DNA from: an uncultured Pseudomonadota bacterium
GTDB taxonomy: Bacteria > Pseudomonadota > Gammaproteobacteria > Burkholderiales > SG8-39
Reading direction: 5' to 3'
NCBI GenBank assembly: GCA_903834835.1
Contig: CAILKO010000029.1
Span: 62,001 to 126,000, forward strand
DNA: 64,000 nucleotides
Positions within the stretch are counted from its first letter, which is position 1. Each line of letters opens with the position of its first letter. Under the pieces are notes generated by a model. That model was not told the DNA's origin, did not search any database, and saw only the letters and a program-made list of their open reading frames with translations. Both the position numbers and the translations under genes were made by a program. Shown here piece by piece: positions 1-8,109 of this stretch.

Positions 1-331
1 CTTCCGGCGTGACGCTGCGCAGGTCGTAGAGGGCGACGGATTCGGCAACATCCTGGATGAGATCGAGGATGTCGTCCATCTTGGTGATCAGCTGATGAAT
101 CTGGTCGCGGTCGAAGGGCGTGATGAAGGTCTTGTGCAGGAGTGTGATCGTTTCATGCGTAATGCGGTCTGCTGCGCGCTCCGCGACGTCGATCCGCTCG
201 GCATGCTGGGCAAGCGATTCGAAGGTGTCGATCATTATCGCGAGTTCGCGGCTGCCCTCGACGATGCGCTCGGCGTGTGCGTTGAACAGGTCGAAAAACT
301 TCCCCTCGCGGGGCATGAAACGTCCTAGCAT
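1..331 (-). CDS. DUF47 / PhoU-like phosphate transport regulator, N-terminal part (partial)
   Basis: The gene runs leftward off the window, so only about the first 110 residues are visible. Reading the minus strand from the ATG at 331 gives MLGRFMPREGKFFDLFNAHA, then a long helical region containing FITPFDRDQIHQLITKMDD. This is characteristic of the DUF47 family, PhoU-like helical proteins usually encoded next to a Pit-type phosphate permease and thought to modulate it. A GGAGA ribosome site lies five bases before the start. The permease, if present, would lie beyond the left edge. Confidence 0.85.
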   Translation of the reverse strand, partial: MLGRFMPREGKFFDLFNAHAERIVEGSRELAIMIDTFESLAQHAERIDVAERAADRITHETITLLHKTFITPFDRDQIHQLITKMDDILDLIQDVAESVALYDLRSVTPE

Positions 332-437
332 CGGAATCTCCGTTGGTGTTCTTGCGGTACGCAGGTGAGCCGTTCGTCTCGCGACTGGACCCGCGTATCG
401 ATCCCTGATTGCGAGCCTGCTTCGGTCCGGGGTCAGG

Positions 438-1481
438 TCAATAGCCGTACTTCTCCCGTGAGCGCTCCGCCGCCTCCCGGGCCGCGCGCAGCTCCGGTCT
501 GGCGGACAGGTCGCGAAAGGCTTCACTCACCAGACTGTCCTGCAGCACATTGTCCACGGCGAGTCCCGCTGGCAGCTTCCCTGCGGCGGTCATCGTCGCG
601 ATGATCGCCGCAAGCTGGTCATGTGACACCGCACCGTCCAGCGGTATCGGCCAGCTTTCGATGACTTCCACGCGCGTGACGAGCTGCTTGCAGTGCTCGA
701 AGTCGTTATGACTCTCCACGCGCAGCCTGCGGTCGAGATCGGTCAGGTAGGGAAAATTCGCGGCAGTCCTCACGAACCAGAAGGCACGCAGATTGCCGCG
801 CAGGAAGGCCGACAGTTCCGCGCCGCGCTCGCGCAGCGCGCGTCCCGTGGCGACGATCACCTTCCCGGGCCTGCCTTTCGGATATCGCTCGCTGGTATCA
901 AGGATCAGCTTGAAGCCGCGCGCCTCTGCTTCGGCCCAGCGCCCGGGGCGGACCGGAATCAGATCCACCTTGCCTGCTTCGACGGCATCGAACTGCTTCG
1001 GGGTGTCCTCGTAGAACACCGGGTCGAAGCGCCAGCGGACATCGCGCTCGGGATCGAGACCGGCCTCGAGAAAGGCTTCCATCAGGAAGCCCTCGTCCAT
1101 GGAGCCGCGTTCGCGTATGCCGACGGTCGCGCCCTTCATGTCGGCGAGGCTGCGTACCCGCGGGCTGCCGTAGAAGCGCGTGCCGGCCGGGCCGTCGTAG
1201 CGCCAGCCGCCGACGATGTGTACATCGGCGCCAAGTGCTCGCTGGTAGAGCGCGGCACCTACCGCGGCGCCGGCCGCGATATCCACGCCGTGTTCTTCCA
1301 TGGCGAGCGCGAGCCCGTCGCGCTCGAGCGTACCGGGCAGCAGCCCGCGACTGTCGTAGACATGCCGCGTGAGGCCTTCCTCCCGAAAGTAGCCCTGCTC
1401 CTCCGCGACGCGGATCGTGATGGTGTGGCCGACGTGGTAGTTGACCGTCGCGATCAGCAGCGGCTGCTCGGCAGCGCTCAG
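438..1481 (-). CDS. Cytoplasmic NMT1/SsuA-like PBP2-fold protein (binding protein or decarboxylase-like enzyme)
   Basis: The product of about 347 residues resembles type 2 periplasmic binding proteins of the NMT1/THI5/SsuA group: an N-terminal strand LLIATVNYHVGHT, a LADMKGATVGI segment and a C-terminal helical lobe. It has no signal peptide or lipobox. The same fold is used by the 4,5-dihydroxyphthalate decarboxylase family, so an enzymatic role beside phthalate-dioxygenase-like genes is possible; that is inference. No ATG, GTG or TTG lies near the expected start. The best fit is a CTG at 1481-1479 that overlaps the stop codon of the upstream BKACE gene. It is the last gene of the leftward operon 5263-438. 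Confidence 0.7.
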   Translation of the reverse strand: MSAAEQPLLIATVNYHVGHTITIRVAEEQGYFREEGLTRHVYDSRGLLPGTLERDGLALAMEEHGVDIAAGAAVGAALYQRALGADVHIVGGWRYDGPAGTRFYGSPRVRSLADMKGATVGIRERGSMDEGFLMEAFLEAGLDPERDVRWRFDPVFYEDTPKQFDAVEAGKVDLIPVRPGRWAEAEARGFKLILDTSERYPKGRPGKVIVATGRALRERGAELSAFLRGNLRAFWFVRTAANFPYLTDLDRRLRVESHNDFEHCKQLVTRVEVIESWPIPLDGAVSHDQLAAIIATMTAAGKLPAGLAVDNVLQDSLVSEAFRDLSARPELRAAREAAERSREKYGY

Positions 1482-2410
1482 AACGCCACCTTGTCGCCGC
1501 CCTTCAGCGCAAGGATCTGGCGCGCCTCGTCGGGCGTCGCGATCTCGAGGCCGAGGCTCTCGATCACCTGGCGCGCGAGTACGACCTGCTGCGCATTGGT
1601 CTCGGCCAGCTTGCCCGGCGCGCGCCAGAGCGAATCCTCCAGCCCCACGCGCACATGGCCGCCCATGGCCGCCGCCTGGGTGATGACCGGCAGCTGATTG
1701 CGGCCTGCGCCGAGCACGGACCATTCGTAGTCCTTGCCGAACAGCCGGTCCGCGGTGCGGCGCAGGTGCATCACGTCCTCGGGGTGGGCGCCGATGCCGC
1801 CCATGATGCCGAACACGGTCTGGATGAAGAACGGCGGCTTGACGATGCCTTCATCCGCGAAATAGGCGAGCGTATACAGGTGGCTCGTGTCATAGCACTC
1901 GATCTCGAAGCGCGTGCCGTTATTCGCACAGGTGGTGAGGATGTACTCGATGTCGGCATAGGTGTTCTTGAAGATGCTCGAGCGCGAGCCCTCGAGATAG
2001 GGCTTCTCCCAGTCGTACTTGAATTCCTTATGGCGCTTCATCATGAGGAACAGGCCGAAGTTCATCGTACCCATGTTGAGGCTTGCGACTTCCGGCTTGT
2101 AGACCGCGGCGGGCTTCACACGCTCGTCGACCAGCATCGTCGGGGCGCCGCCGGTGGTGATGTTGACGACGACGTTGGAGCGCTTGCGGATGTCCTTCAG
2201 GAAGGGCTCGAAGGCCTGGGGCGACTGGTCGGGCTTGCCGTTGCGCGGATCGCGCGCATGCAGGTGCACGATGGCTGCGCCGGCCTCGGCCGCGCCGACC
2301 GCGGCGTCCGCGATCTCCTGCGCCGTGATGGGGATGTGCGGCGACATCGTTGGCGTGTGGATGGCGCCGGTGACAGCGCAGGTGATGATGACTTTGCGTG
2401 ATTTGGCCAT
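1478..2410 (-). CDS. BKACE family (DUF849) beta-keto acid cleavage enzyme
   Basis: The 310-residue protein has the family hallmark HLHARD at residues 49-54, whose two histidines bind the catalytic Zn2+ in 3-keto-5-aminohexanoate cleavage enzyme (Kce). BKACE enzymes condense a beta-keto acid with acetyl-CoA to give acetoacetate and a new acyl-CoA; the substrate here cannot be read from sequence. Start: ATG at 2410 behind a GAGGAG site. It follows the two Rieske oxygenases and overlaps the next gene by its stop codon, so it probably processes a keto acid produced downstream of ring or side-chain oxidation. Length is normal for the family. Confidence 0.9.
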   Translation of the reverse strand: MAKSRKVIITCAVTGAIHTPTMSPHIPITAQEIADAAVGAAEAGAAIVHLHARDPRNGKPDQSPQAFEPFLKDIRKRSNVVVNITTGGAPTMLVDERVKPAAVYKPEVASLNMGTMNFGLFLMMKRHKEFKYDWEKPYLEGSRSSIFKNTYADIEYILTTCANNGTRFEIECYDTSHLYTLAYFADEGIVKPPFFIQTVFGIMGGIGAHPEDVMHLRRTADRLFGKDYEWSVLGAGRNQLPVITQAAAMGGHVRVGLEDSLWRAPGKLAETNAQQVVLARQVIESLGLEIATPDEARQILALKGGDKVAF

Positions 2411-2514
2411 TTCTACGGCTCCTCGATAAGTCCAGCGGTGCGAAGGCGGTGACGCGCACGGGGGCGTCCGGGCGGGCGGATGATAGCAGTCCGGCCGAGT
2501 CCGGACCCCTGGAT

Positions 2515-3852
2515 TCAGGCGGCCTGCGATTCGGTGGCGGATGCGGCGTCGCGCAGCGCACGAAAGCTTGCGATTTCCTCCGGCGAGGCGCGCAGTTCGC
2601 GCCATGGGCTGCCCTTGGGCAGCAGTGCGTCGAAGGCGCGCAACTTCGTGAGCGGCACGCGCGGTTCGGCGGTGCCGATGGCGGGCTTTCCGGCCACGAA
2701 CTCGCGCACGGCCTGCAGCATCATCTGGCGAAAGCGCACGATCGCCAGGTCGCTCGCGCCGAGATGCTCGCGCGTGCGGTCGGTGATCGGCCCCATGGAC
2801 TCCTGCATCGCCATATCCTGGAACGGGATGCCCTGGATGCCGGTGAAGCTGCCGTGCTTCATGGCTTCCCGGTCCTGGAGGTAGTCGTTTTCGCGATTGC
2901 GCAGTTTGCGATAGTCGCTGTCGATGTCCACGCCCATGTTCGCCGCATTCTCGCGCTGCCAGACCTTCGGATCGAGCACGACCGTGTCGCTCCAGGCGAT
3001 GAAATAGAACATGCTGTTGTGATCGTCCACCGGCACGAAAACATGGGCCATGCGGTAGCGGTCCGCCGTCGGTGGCATGGTGATGTAGGGCGCCACGTGG
3101 ACGGTGACGCGCACGTAGTCGGTGGTCTCCGGGTTCGCGATCGGTCGCCGGATCGCCGCATAGCGAAATCCGTAGCCCGTCAGCTGTACCTCGATGCGCG
3201 GGCTGGGGTCGTTCGAGGGGCGAGCCACCTGAAGATCGGTGCTGTCGCTGCGGTCGGATGATCCGGTCACTCCTGCGTCGGCGCGGATGCTGGAGGAGTG
3301 CAGCGACGAGCTGTGCGAGGAATCGATCGTTCCCTCGATGGACTGCGCCCAGTTCGCTGCCTCGTGGATCTTGCCCGCTGCGATGCTGTTGCCGGGTTTG
3401 TCCATCCACGGGGGCAGGGGGAACTCGGGTACGGATTCCTGCGGACCCATGTAGACCCAGATGAGCCCGCCGGCCTCGCGGGCCGGATAGGCAAGCTGCA
3501 CGATGGGTCGGTTGCGCCGGCCCTCGGGCTCTGAAGGCATGTCGATCACGCGCCCCGAGCCGTCGATCTTCCAGCCGTGATAGAGGCATTGCAGCGAGGA
3601 CTGTTCCACCCGGGCATAGGCGAGCGAGGCGAGCCGGTGCGGGCAGTGTTCGCCGAGAATGGCGACCACGCCGTCCAGGCCGCGGAAGGCGACGAGGTCC
3701 TCGCCGAACAGGCGCAGTCGGCGCGGGGCGCAGCCGGGCTCGGGCAGCTCCTCGGCCAGGCAGGCCGGAGTCCAGTGGCGGCGCATCATCTGCCCCATGG
3801 GCGCATCGCCCTCCACCCGGGTCAGCAGTTCGTTCTCTTCCCTTGTAAGCAT
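2515..3852 (-). CDS. Rieske non-heme iron oxygenase alpha subunit, phthalate 4,5-dioxygenase-like (copy B)
   Basis: The 445-residue protein carries a Rieske [2Fe-2S] motif, C70-P-H72 and C89-x2-H92, and a mononuclear iron triad D177, H180, H185 in an HX4H arrangement. Overall form and length match the phthalate 4,5-dioxygenase / vanillate demethylase group of homomeric oxygenases, which need a separate reductase. It is a close paralogue of the gene immediately upstream (3938-5263) and follows it by 85 bases. Start: ATG 3852 preceded by GGAGGG. The substrate is unknown. The RBS-start segment of this gene recurs at 5426-5445. Confidence 0.92.
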   Translation of the reverse strand: MLTREENELLTRVEGDAPMGQMMRRHWTPACLAEELPEPGCAPRRLRLFGEDLVAFRGLDGVVAILGEHCPHRLASLAYARVEQSSLQCLYHGWKIDGSGRVIDMPSEPEGRRNRPIVQLAYPAREAGGLIWVYMGPQESVPEFPLPPWMDKPGNSIAAGKIHEAANWAQSIEGTIDSSHSSSLHSSSIRADAGVTGSSDRSDSTDLQVARPSNDPSPRIEVQLTGYGFRYAAIRRPIANPETTDYVRVTVHVAPYITMPPTADRYRMAHVFVPVDDHNSMFYFIAWSDTVVLDPKVWQRENAANMGVDIDSDYRKLRNRENDYLQDREAMKHGSFTGIQGIPFQDMAMQESMGPITDRTREHLGASDLAIVRFRQMMLQAVREFVAGKPAIGTAEPRVPLTKLRAFDALLPKGSPWRELRASPEEIASFRALRDAASATESQAA

Positions 3853-3866
3853 CGGTCCCTCCGGGC
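3847..3866. repeat. 20-nt direct repeat, copy 1 (RBS and start of Rieske copy B)
   Basis: This segment reads aagcatcggtccctccgggc on the plus strand and is identical to 5426-5445. On the minus strand it contains the GGAGGG ribosome site and the ATG-CTT start of Rieske copy B. Confidence 0.85.
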
Positions 3867-3937
3867 GGCCATTGACGCGCCTAGCTTAGCGCAGGACAGG
3901 GTCGAAGCGGCGTGCGCAGAGCGAGACGGCGCTCGCC

Positions 3938-5263
3938 TCAGGCGGCTTTCGGTTCGGCGCCGTGCAGGCTGCGGAAGCTCGCGATTTCCTCGGGCGAGGC
4001 ATCCAGCTCCCGCCAGTCCGTTCCCTTGGGCAGCAGTGCCTGAAAGGAACGCAGCCGATTGAGCGGCACGCGCGGCTCGGCGGTGCCGATGGCGGGCAGA
4101 CCCGCCTGGAAGTCGCGCACGGCCTGCACCATCATCTGACGGAAGCGCACGATGGCGAAATCGCTCGCGCCGAGATTCTCCCTCGTGCGATCTACGATCG
4201 CCCCCATGGTTTCCTGCATCGCGAAATCCTGAAAAGGGATACCCGGGATGCCAGTGAAATCGCCGCGCTTCATCGCCTCGCGATCCTGCATGTAGTCGTT
4301 CGAACGGTTGCGCAGCTTGCGGTGTTCGCGGTCGATATCGACGCCGATTTTCGCGGAACTTTCCTTTTCCCAGGTGTCCTGGTCGAGCCGTTTTGTGTCG
4401 CTCCATGCAAAGAAATAGAGCATGGTGTTGTGATCGTCCATCGGAACGAAAGCCTGTGCCGGGCGCCAGGTGTCCGAGGGCGGCGGCAGCGCGGTATAGG
4501 GTGCGATGAATATCGTGATGCGCACATAGTCTGTCGTGTCGGCATCCTTGATGGGTTTGCGGAAAGCGGCAGAGCGAAAGCCGTAGGAGGTCGGCTGCAC
4601 CTGGATGCGCGGGGCAAGGTCGACCGAGGGGCGCGCGAGCGCGAGTCGCTCACCGTCGCTGCGGTCTGTCGAACCCTGCACACTCGCATCGCTGCGGATC
4701 TCCGAAGAATGAAGGATCGAGGAGTGTGCGCTGTCGAGCGTCCCCTCCAGGGCCTGCGCCCAGTTGGCGGCTTCGTGAATTTTGGAAACGACGATGCGGT
4801 TTTCGGGTTTGTCCATCCAGGGTGGAAGCGGAAATTCGGGTACGGCATCCTGCGGGCCCATGTAGACCCAGACGACGCCGCCCGCTTCGTGCACCGGGTA
4901 GGCCTTATGGCGGATGCGCTCGGCCCGGCGTCCTTCCGGTTCGGAGGGCATGTCGATGACGCGGCCCTGGGCGTCGATCTTCCAGCCGTGATAAAGGCAT
5001 TGGAGCGAGGACTGCTCGACGCGCGCATAAGCGAGGGAGGCCAGCCGGTGCGGGCAATGCTCGCCGACTATCCCCGCATTGCCGTCCAGACCGCGGAAGG
5101 CGACCAGATTCTCGCCGTACAGGCGCACGCGCCGCGGTGCGCAGCCGGGCTCAGGGAGTTCTTTCGTCAGACAGGCCGGCGTCCAGTGCCTACGCATCAT
5201 CTGCCCCATCGGCGCATCGCCCTCGACACGGGTAAGCAGCTCGTTTTCTTCATGAGTCAGCAT
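3938..5263 (-). CDS. Rieske non-heme iron oxygenase alpha subunit, phthalate 4,5-dioxygenase-like (copy A)
   Basis: This 441-residue oxygenase has its Rieske ligands (C70, H72, C89, H92) and iron triad (D177, H180, H185) at exactly the positions of copy B. The first 30 residues differ at one position, so the pair arose by tandem duplication. Divergence is concentrated in the C-terminal catalytic half, suggesting split substrate preference; that is inference. It is the first gene of the leftward operon (Rieske A, Rieske B, BKACE, PBP2-like). Start: ATG 5263 with GGAGGG upstream. No reductase or ferredoxin is encoded nearby. Confidence 0.92.
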   Translation of the reverse strand: MLTHEENELLTRVEGDAPMGQMMRRHWTPACLTKELPEPGCAPRRVRLYGENLVAFRGLDGNAGIVGEHCPHRLASLAYARVEQSSLQCLYHGWKIDAQGRVIDMPSEPEGRRAERIRHKAYPVHEAGGVVWVYMGPQDAVPEFPLPPWMDKPENRIVVSKIHEAANWAQALEGTLDSAHSSILHSSEIRSDASVQGSTDRSDGERLALARPSVDLAPRIQVQPTSYGFRSAAFRKPIKDADTTDYVRITIFIAPYTALPPPSDTWRPAQAFVPMDDHNTMLYFFAWSDTKRLDQDTWEKESSAKIGVDIDREHRKLRNRSNDYMQDREAMKRGDFTGIPGIPFQDFAMQETMGAIVDRTRENLGASDFAIVRFRQMMVQAVRDFQAGLPAIGTAEPRVPLNRLRSFQALLPKGTDWRELDASPEEIASFRSLHGAEPKAA

Positions 5264-5380
5264 GGTTTTCCCTCCGTTTCCTGCCGCGTCCGCGCGTTGC
5301 CAGCAGCACGCTCCGGGTCAGGACTCCGGCCGGACTATACATCGCGCCGGCATCCCGGAAGGGCGAGCTGCCGCGTCAAT

Positions 5381-5431
5381 TCATTTTCCGCGGCAGGCCC
5401 CCGAGACGATCGTACCGGCGGTGAAAAGCAT
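5381..5431 (-). CDS. Possible 16-residue leader peptide upstream of the Rieske operon
   Basis: A GGAGGG site and ATG at 5431 open a short reading frame, MLFTAGTIVSGACRGK, that ends at 5381, well before the Rieske A start at 5263. The initiation region is identical to that of Rieske copy B. It may be a translated leader or a non-functional relic of the duplication. There is no evidence for expression, and the predicted -10 (5334-5339) lies downstream of it, which argues for a relic. Confidence 0.25.
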   Translation of the reverse strand: MLFTAGTIVSGACRGK

Positions 5432-5445
5432 CGGTCCCTCCGGGC
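5426..5445. repeat. 20-nt direct repeat, copy 2 (upstream of Rieske copy A)
   Basis: This is an exact copy of 3847-3866, located 163 bases upstream of the start of Rieske copy A. It therefore presents a ribosome site and ATG in the leader or promoter region. It is probably a footprint of the tandem duplication, or the start of a leader peptide. Confidence 0.85.
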
Positions 5446-5478
5446 CCGGACAGGCCTGCCGGGATACAGATCAGATCC

Positions 5479-5492
5479 GGGCAGGCCTGCCC
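5479..5492. promoter_or_regulatory. Perfect 14-bp palindrome GGGCAGGCCTGCCC (operator candidate)
   Basis: The sequence GGGCAGGCCTGCCC is its own reverse complement. A second CAGGCCTG core lies at 5451-5458, 31 bp away, about three helical turns. Paired palindromes in a divergent promoter region suggest cooperative binding of a dimeric regulator. The regulator is not encoded in the window. Confidence 0.5.
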
Positions 5493-5593
5493 GACGCGCG
5501 GCCCGCCGGATGAGATAGCGAAATCCGTGCGGTGTGGCGGGCCGCCGGGGCTATAGTCGCATTTCTGAACCCATCACCCGGAGGCCCGACCTC

Positions 5594-6067
5594 ATGGACA
5601 CCAAAGTCAAACCCAAAGCCTATGCCTTCTCGCTCAAGACACCCTACATGAAGCAGGGGCGGGTCACGCAGCTTGCTGCGCGTACCGACAAGCTCTGGCT
5701 GCATACCAAGATCAACGCGGAGGGGGGCGAGAACGAAATCCATTGCCATCTGGACGAAGACCACTCCTTCATCGTGCTCGAAGGTCAGATGAGCGTGTTC
5801 GACGAGACCGGGCGCGAAATGAAGCTCGGTCAGTACCAGGGCGTGATGATTCCCAAGGGCGCGCTTTACCGCTATGTCAATACGGGCGAGGGCAATCTGG
5901 TCGTGCTGCGTGTGGGTGCGGGGCCGGGCGGCGAAGAGCACGAGATCGGCGGCCGCGACGACAGGCTCGGCGCCGACGGCAAGCCGCTGCTCGCGGGTTC
6001 GATCGAGAACAAGTCGCTGCCGCCCATCATGATGGACGGCAAATTCTTCGCGGAGTCTGCCGGCTGA
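5594..6067 (+). CDS. Cupin-domain protein
   Basis: The 157-residue protein has a single cupin barrel. The first cupin motif is seen as EIHCHLDEDHSFIVLEG around residues 47-63, with His-x-His-x4-Asp/His-like metal ligands; the second has PKGALYRYVN near residue 95. Small cupins of this type are often metal-dependent dioxygenases, isomerases or decarboxylases of aromatic pathways; the activity here is unassigned. Start: ATG 5594, with GGAGG ten bases upstream. It is divergent from the Rieske operon and probably co-regulated with it. Confidence 0.85.
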   Translation: MDTKVKPKAYAFSLKTPYMKQGRVTQLAARTDKLWLHTKINAEGGENEIHCHLDEDHSFIVLEGQMSVFDETGREMKLGQYQGVMIPKGALYRYVNTGEGNLVVLRVGAGPGGEEHEIGGRDDRLGADGKPLLAGSIENKSLPPIMMDGKFFAESAG

Positions 6068-6101
6068 GCTTCCCGAATACCTTGATCGGAGGCGGCTGGG
6101 C

Positions 6102-7022
6102 TTACGAAACGGCCTGAACCGCCTCCAGCAGGGTTTCGCGATTGCCAAGGCTGCCCCGGCCTTCGGCGAGCCGTCCGGGCTGCTCGCCGAGCAGCGTGGT
6201 GCGCAGCATGTGGCGGGTCTTCGAGTGATCGTAATCCGGCAGCGCAATGTGCCGCGTGCAACGGTTGTCCCACAGCACGATGTCGTCGACGCTCCAGCGA
6301 TGCCGGAACACGAATTCCGGTGACCCGGCGTGCTGGTCCAGAAAGGCGATGATTGCGGCGCTCTCCTCCAGGCTGAGCCCGAGGATTTCGCGCACCCAGC
6401 CGAGGAACAGCGTCTTGCGGCCGGTTTCCGGAATCACGGGGATCAGCGGGTGGATCACCGGAGGGTTGATGCGCCGGAATTCCGCGATGTGCTCGGCTGA
6501 ATTGCCGTTGCTTTCCTGGGCGCCGGGCAGGAGCGACACGTCGTGCACGCATTCGAGCGGATCGAGGAATGCGCGCATCGCCGGGCTGAGCGTTTCATAG
6601 GCGAGATACATGTTCGCCCACATCGTGTCGCCGCCCACCGGAGGTTTCTCAACGCAGCGCAGCAGCGCGCCTTTCTGCGGACGCAGCGCGAAGGTCGCAT
6701 CCGCATGCCATTTCCGGCCCACGCGCTTCGCGCTCATCATGTTCGGGCCGAGCGTCTTGTTGGTGATATAGACGATCTCGTGGTGGTCCGGGTCGCGGTA
6801 GCGTGGCGCCATGTCGTTGCGATCCACGTCACCGAAGTTGCGGCTGAACGCGATCTGCTCGGTCATGCTGAGCGGCTGCGCGGGAAACACCAGAACCTGG
6901 TACTGATACCAGGCGTGCAGCAGTTCCTCGCGCAGCGCGGGCGGGACCGGCTTGCGCGCGTCGAAGCCGCTGACTTCGGCACCGAGCGCGTAACCCAGCG
7001 GCTTGATGTTCAGGTTGGCCAT
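6102..7022 (-). CDS. TauD/TfdA family Fe(II)/2-oxoglutarate-dependent dioxygenase
   Basis: The 306-residue protein has the facial triad of the taurine/2,4-D dioxygenase family: H106-x-D108 (in WHADATF) and H258, followed by an Arg-rich strand (R270, R274) expected to hold 2-oxoglutarate. GGDTMWAN near residue 130 is also typical. It hydroxylates a small organic substrate, often cleaving sulfonates or ethers, and works in the cytoplasm. Start: ATG 7022 with AAGGAGGGG. It lies 46 bases downstream of a Bug binding protein in the same direction, suggesting uptake plus oxidation of one compound. Confidence 0.9.
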   Translation of the reverse strand: MANLNIKPLGYALGAEVSGFDARKPVPPALREELLHAWYQYQVLVFPAQPLSMTEQIAFSRNFGDVDRNDMAPRYRDPDHHEIVYITNKTLGPNMMSAKRVGRKWHADATFALRPQKGALLRCVEKPPVGGDTMWANMYLAYETLSPAMRAFLDPLECVHDVSLLPGAQESNGNSAEHIAEFRRINPPVIHPLIPVIPETGRKTLFLGWVREILGLSLEESAAIIAFLDQHAGSPEFVFRHRWSVDDIVLWDNRCTRHIALPDYDHSKTRHMLRTTLLGEQPGRLAEGRGSLGNRETLLEAVQAVS

Positions 7023-7068
7023 ATTGCCCCTCCTTCCCGGGCGCGCGAGACGCCCCAGCGGTCGCGCG

Positions 7069-8055
7069 TCAGTCAAGTTTCAGATTGAGCTGCTTCACGA
7101 CTGGAAACCACTGCGTGCGCTCGGCCTGCCAGAGCTGATTGGCTTCTTCAAGACTGCGCGGCGGCGGCTCGAGTCCCATGCCGCTCAGGCGTTTGGCGGT
7201 TTCCGGATCGCGCAGGGCCTTCAGCGCGGCACTGTTCAGTTTCTGCATGATGTCCCGTGGCGTGCCGGCGGGCACGAACATCGATGCCCACGAGTAGGCG
7301 GTGAAGCCGGGCAGCGTCTCGCTGATCGTCGGCACCGTCGGGCGCGCGCTCCAGCGCGTGTCCGCGCTGATCGCGATCGCGCGGATCTTGCCGGCATTGA
7401 TCTGCGGGTCGGTCGTGTTCTGCCCGGAGATCACGAGCGGGATCTGACCGCCGACCACATCGGTGATCGACTGCGCGCCACCCTTGTAGGCGACTGCGGT
7501 CAGATTGATGCCGGCGCGCAGTTTCAGCAACTCCATGGTGAGATGGTGCAGCGTGCCGCTGCCGGAGTGCCCGTAGGCGATCTTGCCGGGACTTGCCTTG
7601 GTTTCGCGGATGAGGTCGGCCAGGCTGTTGATGCTTGCGGGCAGAGCCGGCCCTCCCACGATGATGAATCCCGCCTTGAACACCGGCGTGATGATCGCGA
7701 GATCGCGGTAGGGATCGTAGGGCAGGTCCTTCAGGAGGAGCTGCATGTAGACAACCGAACTGTGCTCGGAAACAAGGATCGAATAGCCGTCCGGCTCGGC
7801 TTTCGCGACCGCCGCCGTGGCGAGCGTGCCGCCGGCACCGACCCGGTGCTCGAGCACGATCTGCTGGCCGAGTTCCGCCGACATCACCGTAGCCATGGTT
7901 CGCGCGACGACATCGACGCCGCCGCCCGGGGCGAAGCCCGAATAGAGTTTGATGGGTTTGCTCGGATAGGCCTGGGCGTAGGCGCCCGACATGCAGGCGA
8001 GCACCGCCATCCCGGACGATACGACCAGCAGGCTGCCGAGTATGTGTCGTTTCAT
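7069..8055 (-). CDS. Bug/TctC-family tripartite tricarboxylate transporter substrate-binding protein
   Basis: This 328-residue exported protein has a Sec signal peptide ending near A27 (AYA-Q) and the family pattern PSKPIKLYSGFAPGGGVD, GxGGT, a YGHSGSGTLHH segment and VAYKGG. Bug proteins capture organic acids or aromatic acids in the periplasm for TctA/TctB-type carriers; none is encoded in the window. It is most like the Bug protein at 26223-27182 (both end LNLKLD) and precedes the TauD-like gene. Confidence 0.92.
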   Translation of the reverse strand: MKRHILGSLLVVSSGMAVLACMSGAYAQAYPSKPIKLYSGFAPGGGVDVVARTMATVMSAELGQQIVLEHRVGAGGTLATAAVAKAEPDGYSILVSEHSSVVYMQLLLKDLPYDPYRDLAIITPVFKAGFIIVGGPALPASINSLADLIRETKASPGKIAYGHSGSGTLHHLTMELLKLRAGINLTAVAYKGGAQSITDVVGGQIPLVISGQNTTDPQINAGKIRAIAISADTRWSARPTVPTISETLPGFTAYSWASMFVPAGTPRDIMQKLNSAALKALRDPETAKRLSGMGLEPPPRSLEEANQLWQAERTQWFPVVKQLNLKLD

Positions 8056-8109
8056 GGGTAGTCCTTCAGCGTATGGAGTGCTGGGACGGAAATTCCGCCG
8101 AAGCGCGGC

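Larger units (their letters stand above)
5264..5593. promoter_or_regulatory. Divergent control region of the Rieske/BKACE operon and the cupin gene
   Basis: This 330-base stretch has no confident gene. It holds TATAGT -10-like hexamers in both directions (minus strand 5339-5334, plus strand 5552-5557), neither with a good -35. Between them are two CAGGCCTG-centred palindromes (5451-5460 and 5479-5492). Weak -35 elements with palindromes upstream of both promoters fit control by an activator; this is inference. Confidence 0.5.

Noticed and set aside
1478-3589. 703-codon minus frame extending BKACE upstream
   Set aside because: The upstream part is an out-of-frame shadow of Rieske B. BKACE begins at the ATG at 2410 with a good ribosome site.
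3962-5518. 518-codon plus-strand frame opposite Rieske A
   Set aside because: It is antisense to a gene with complete Rieske and iron-site motifs.
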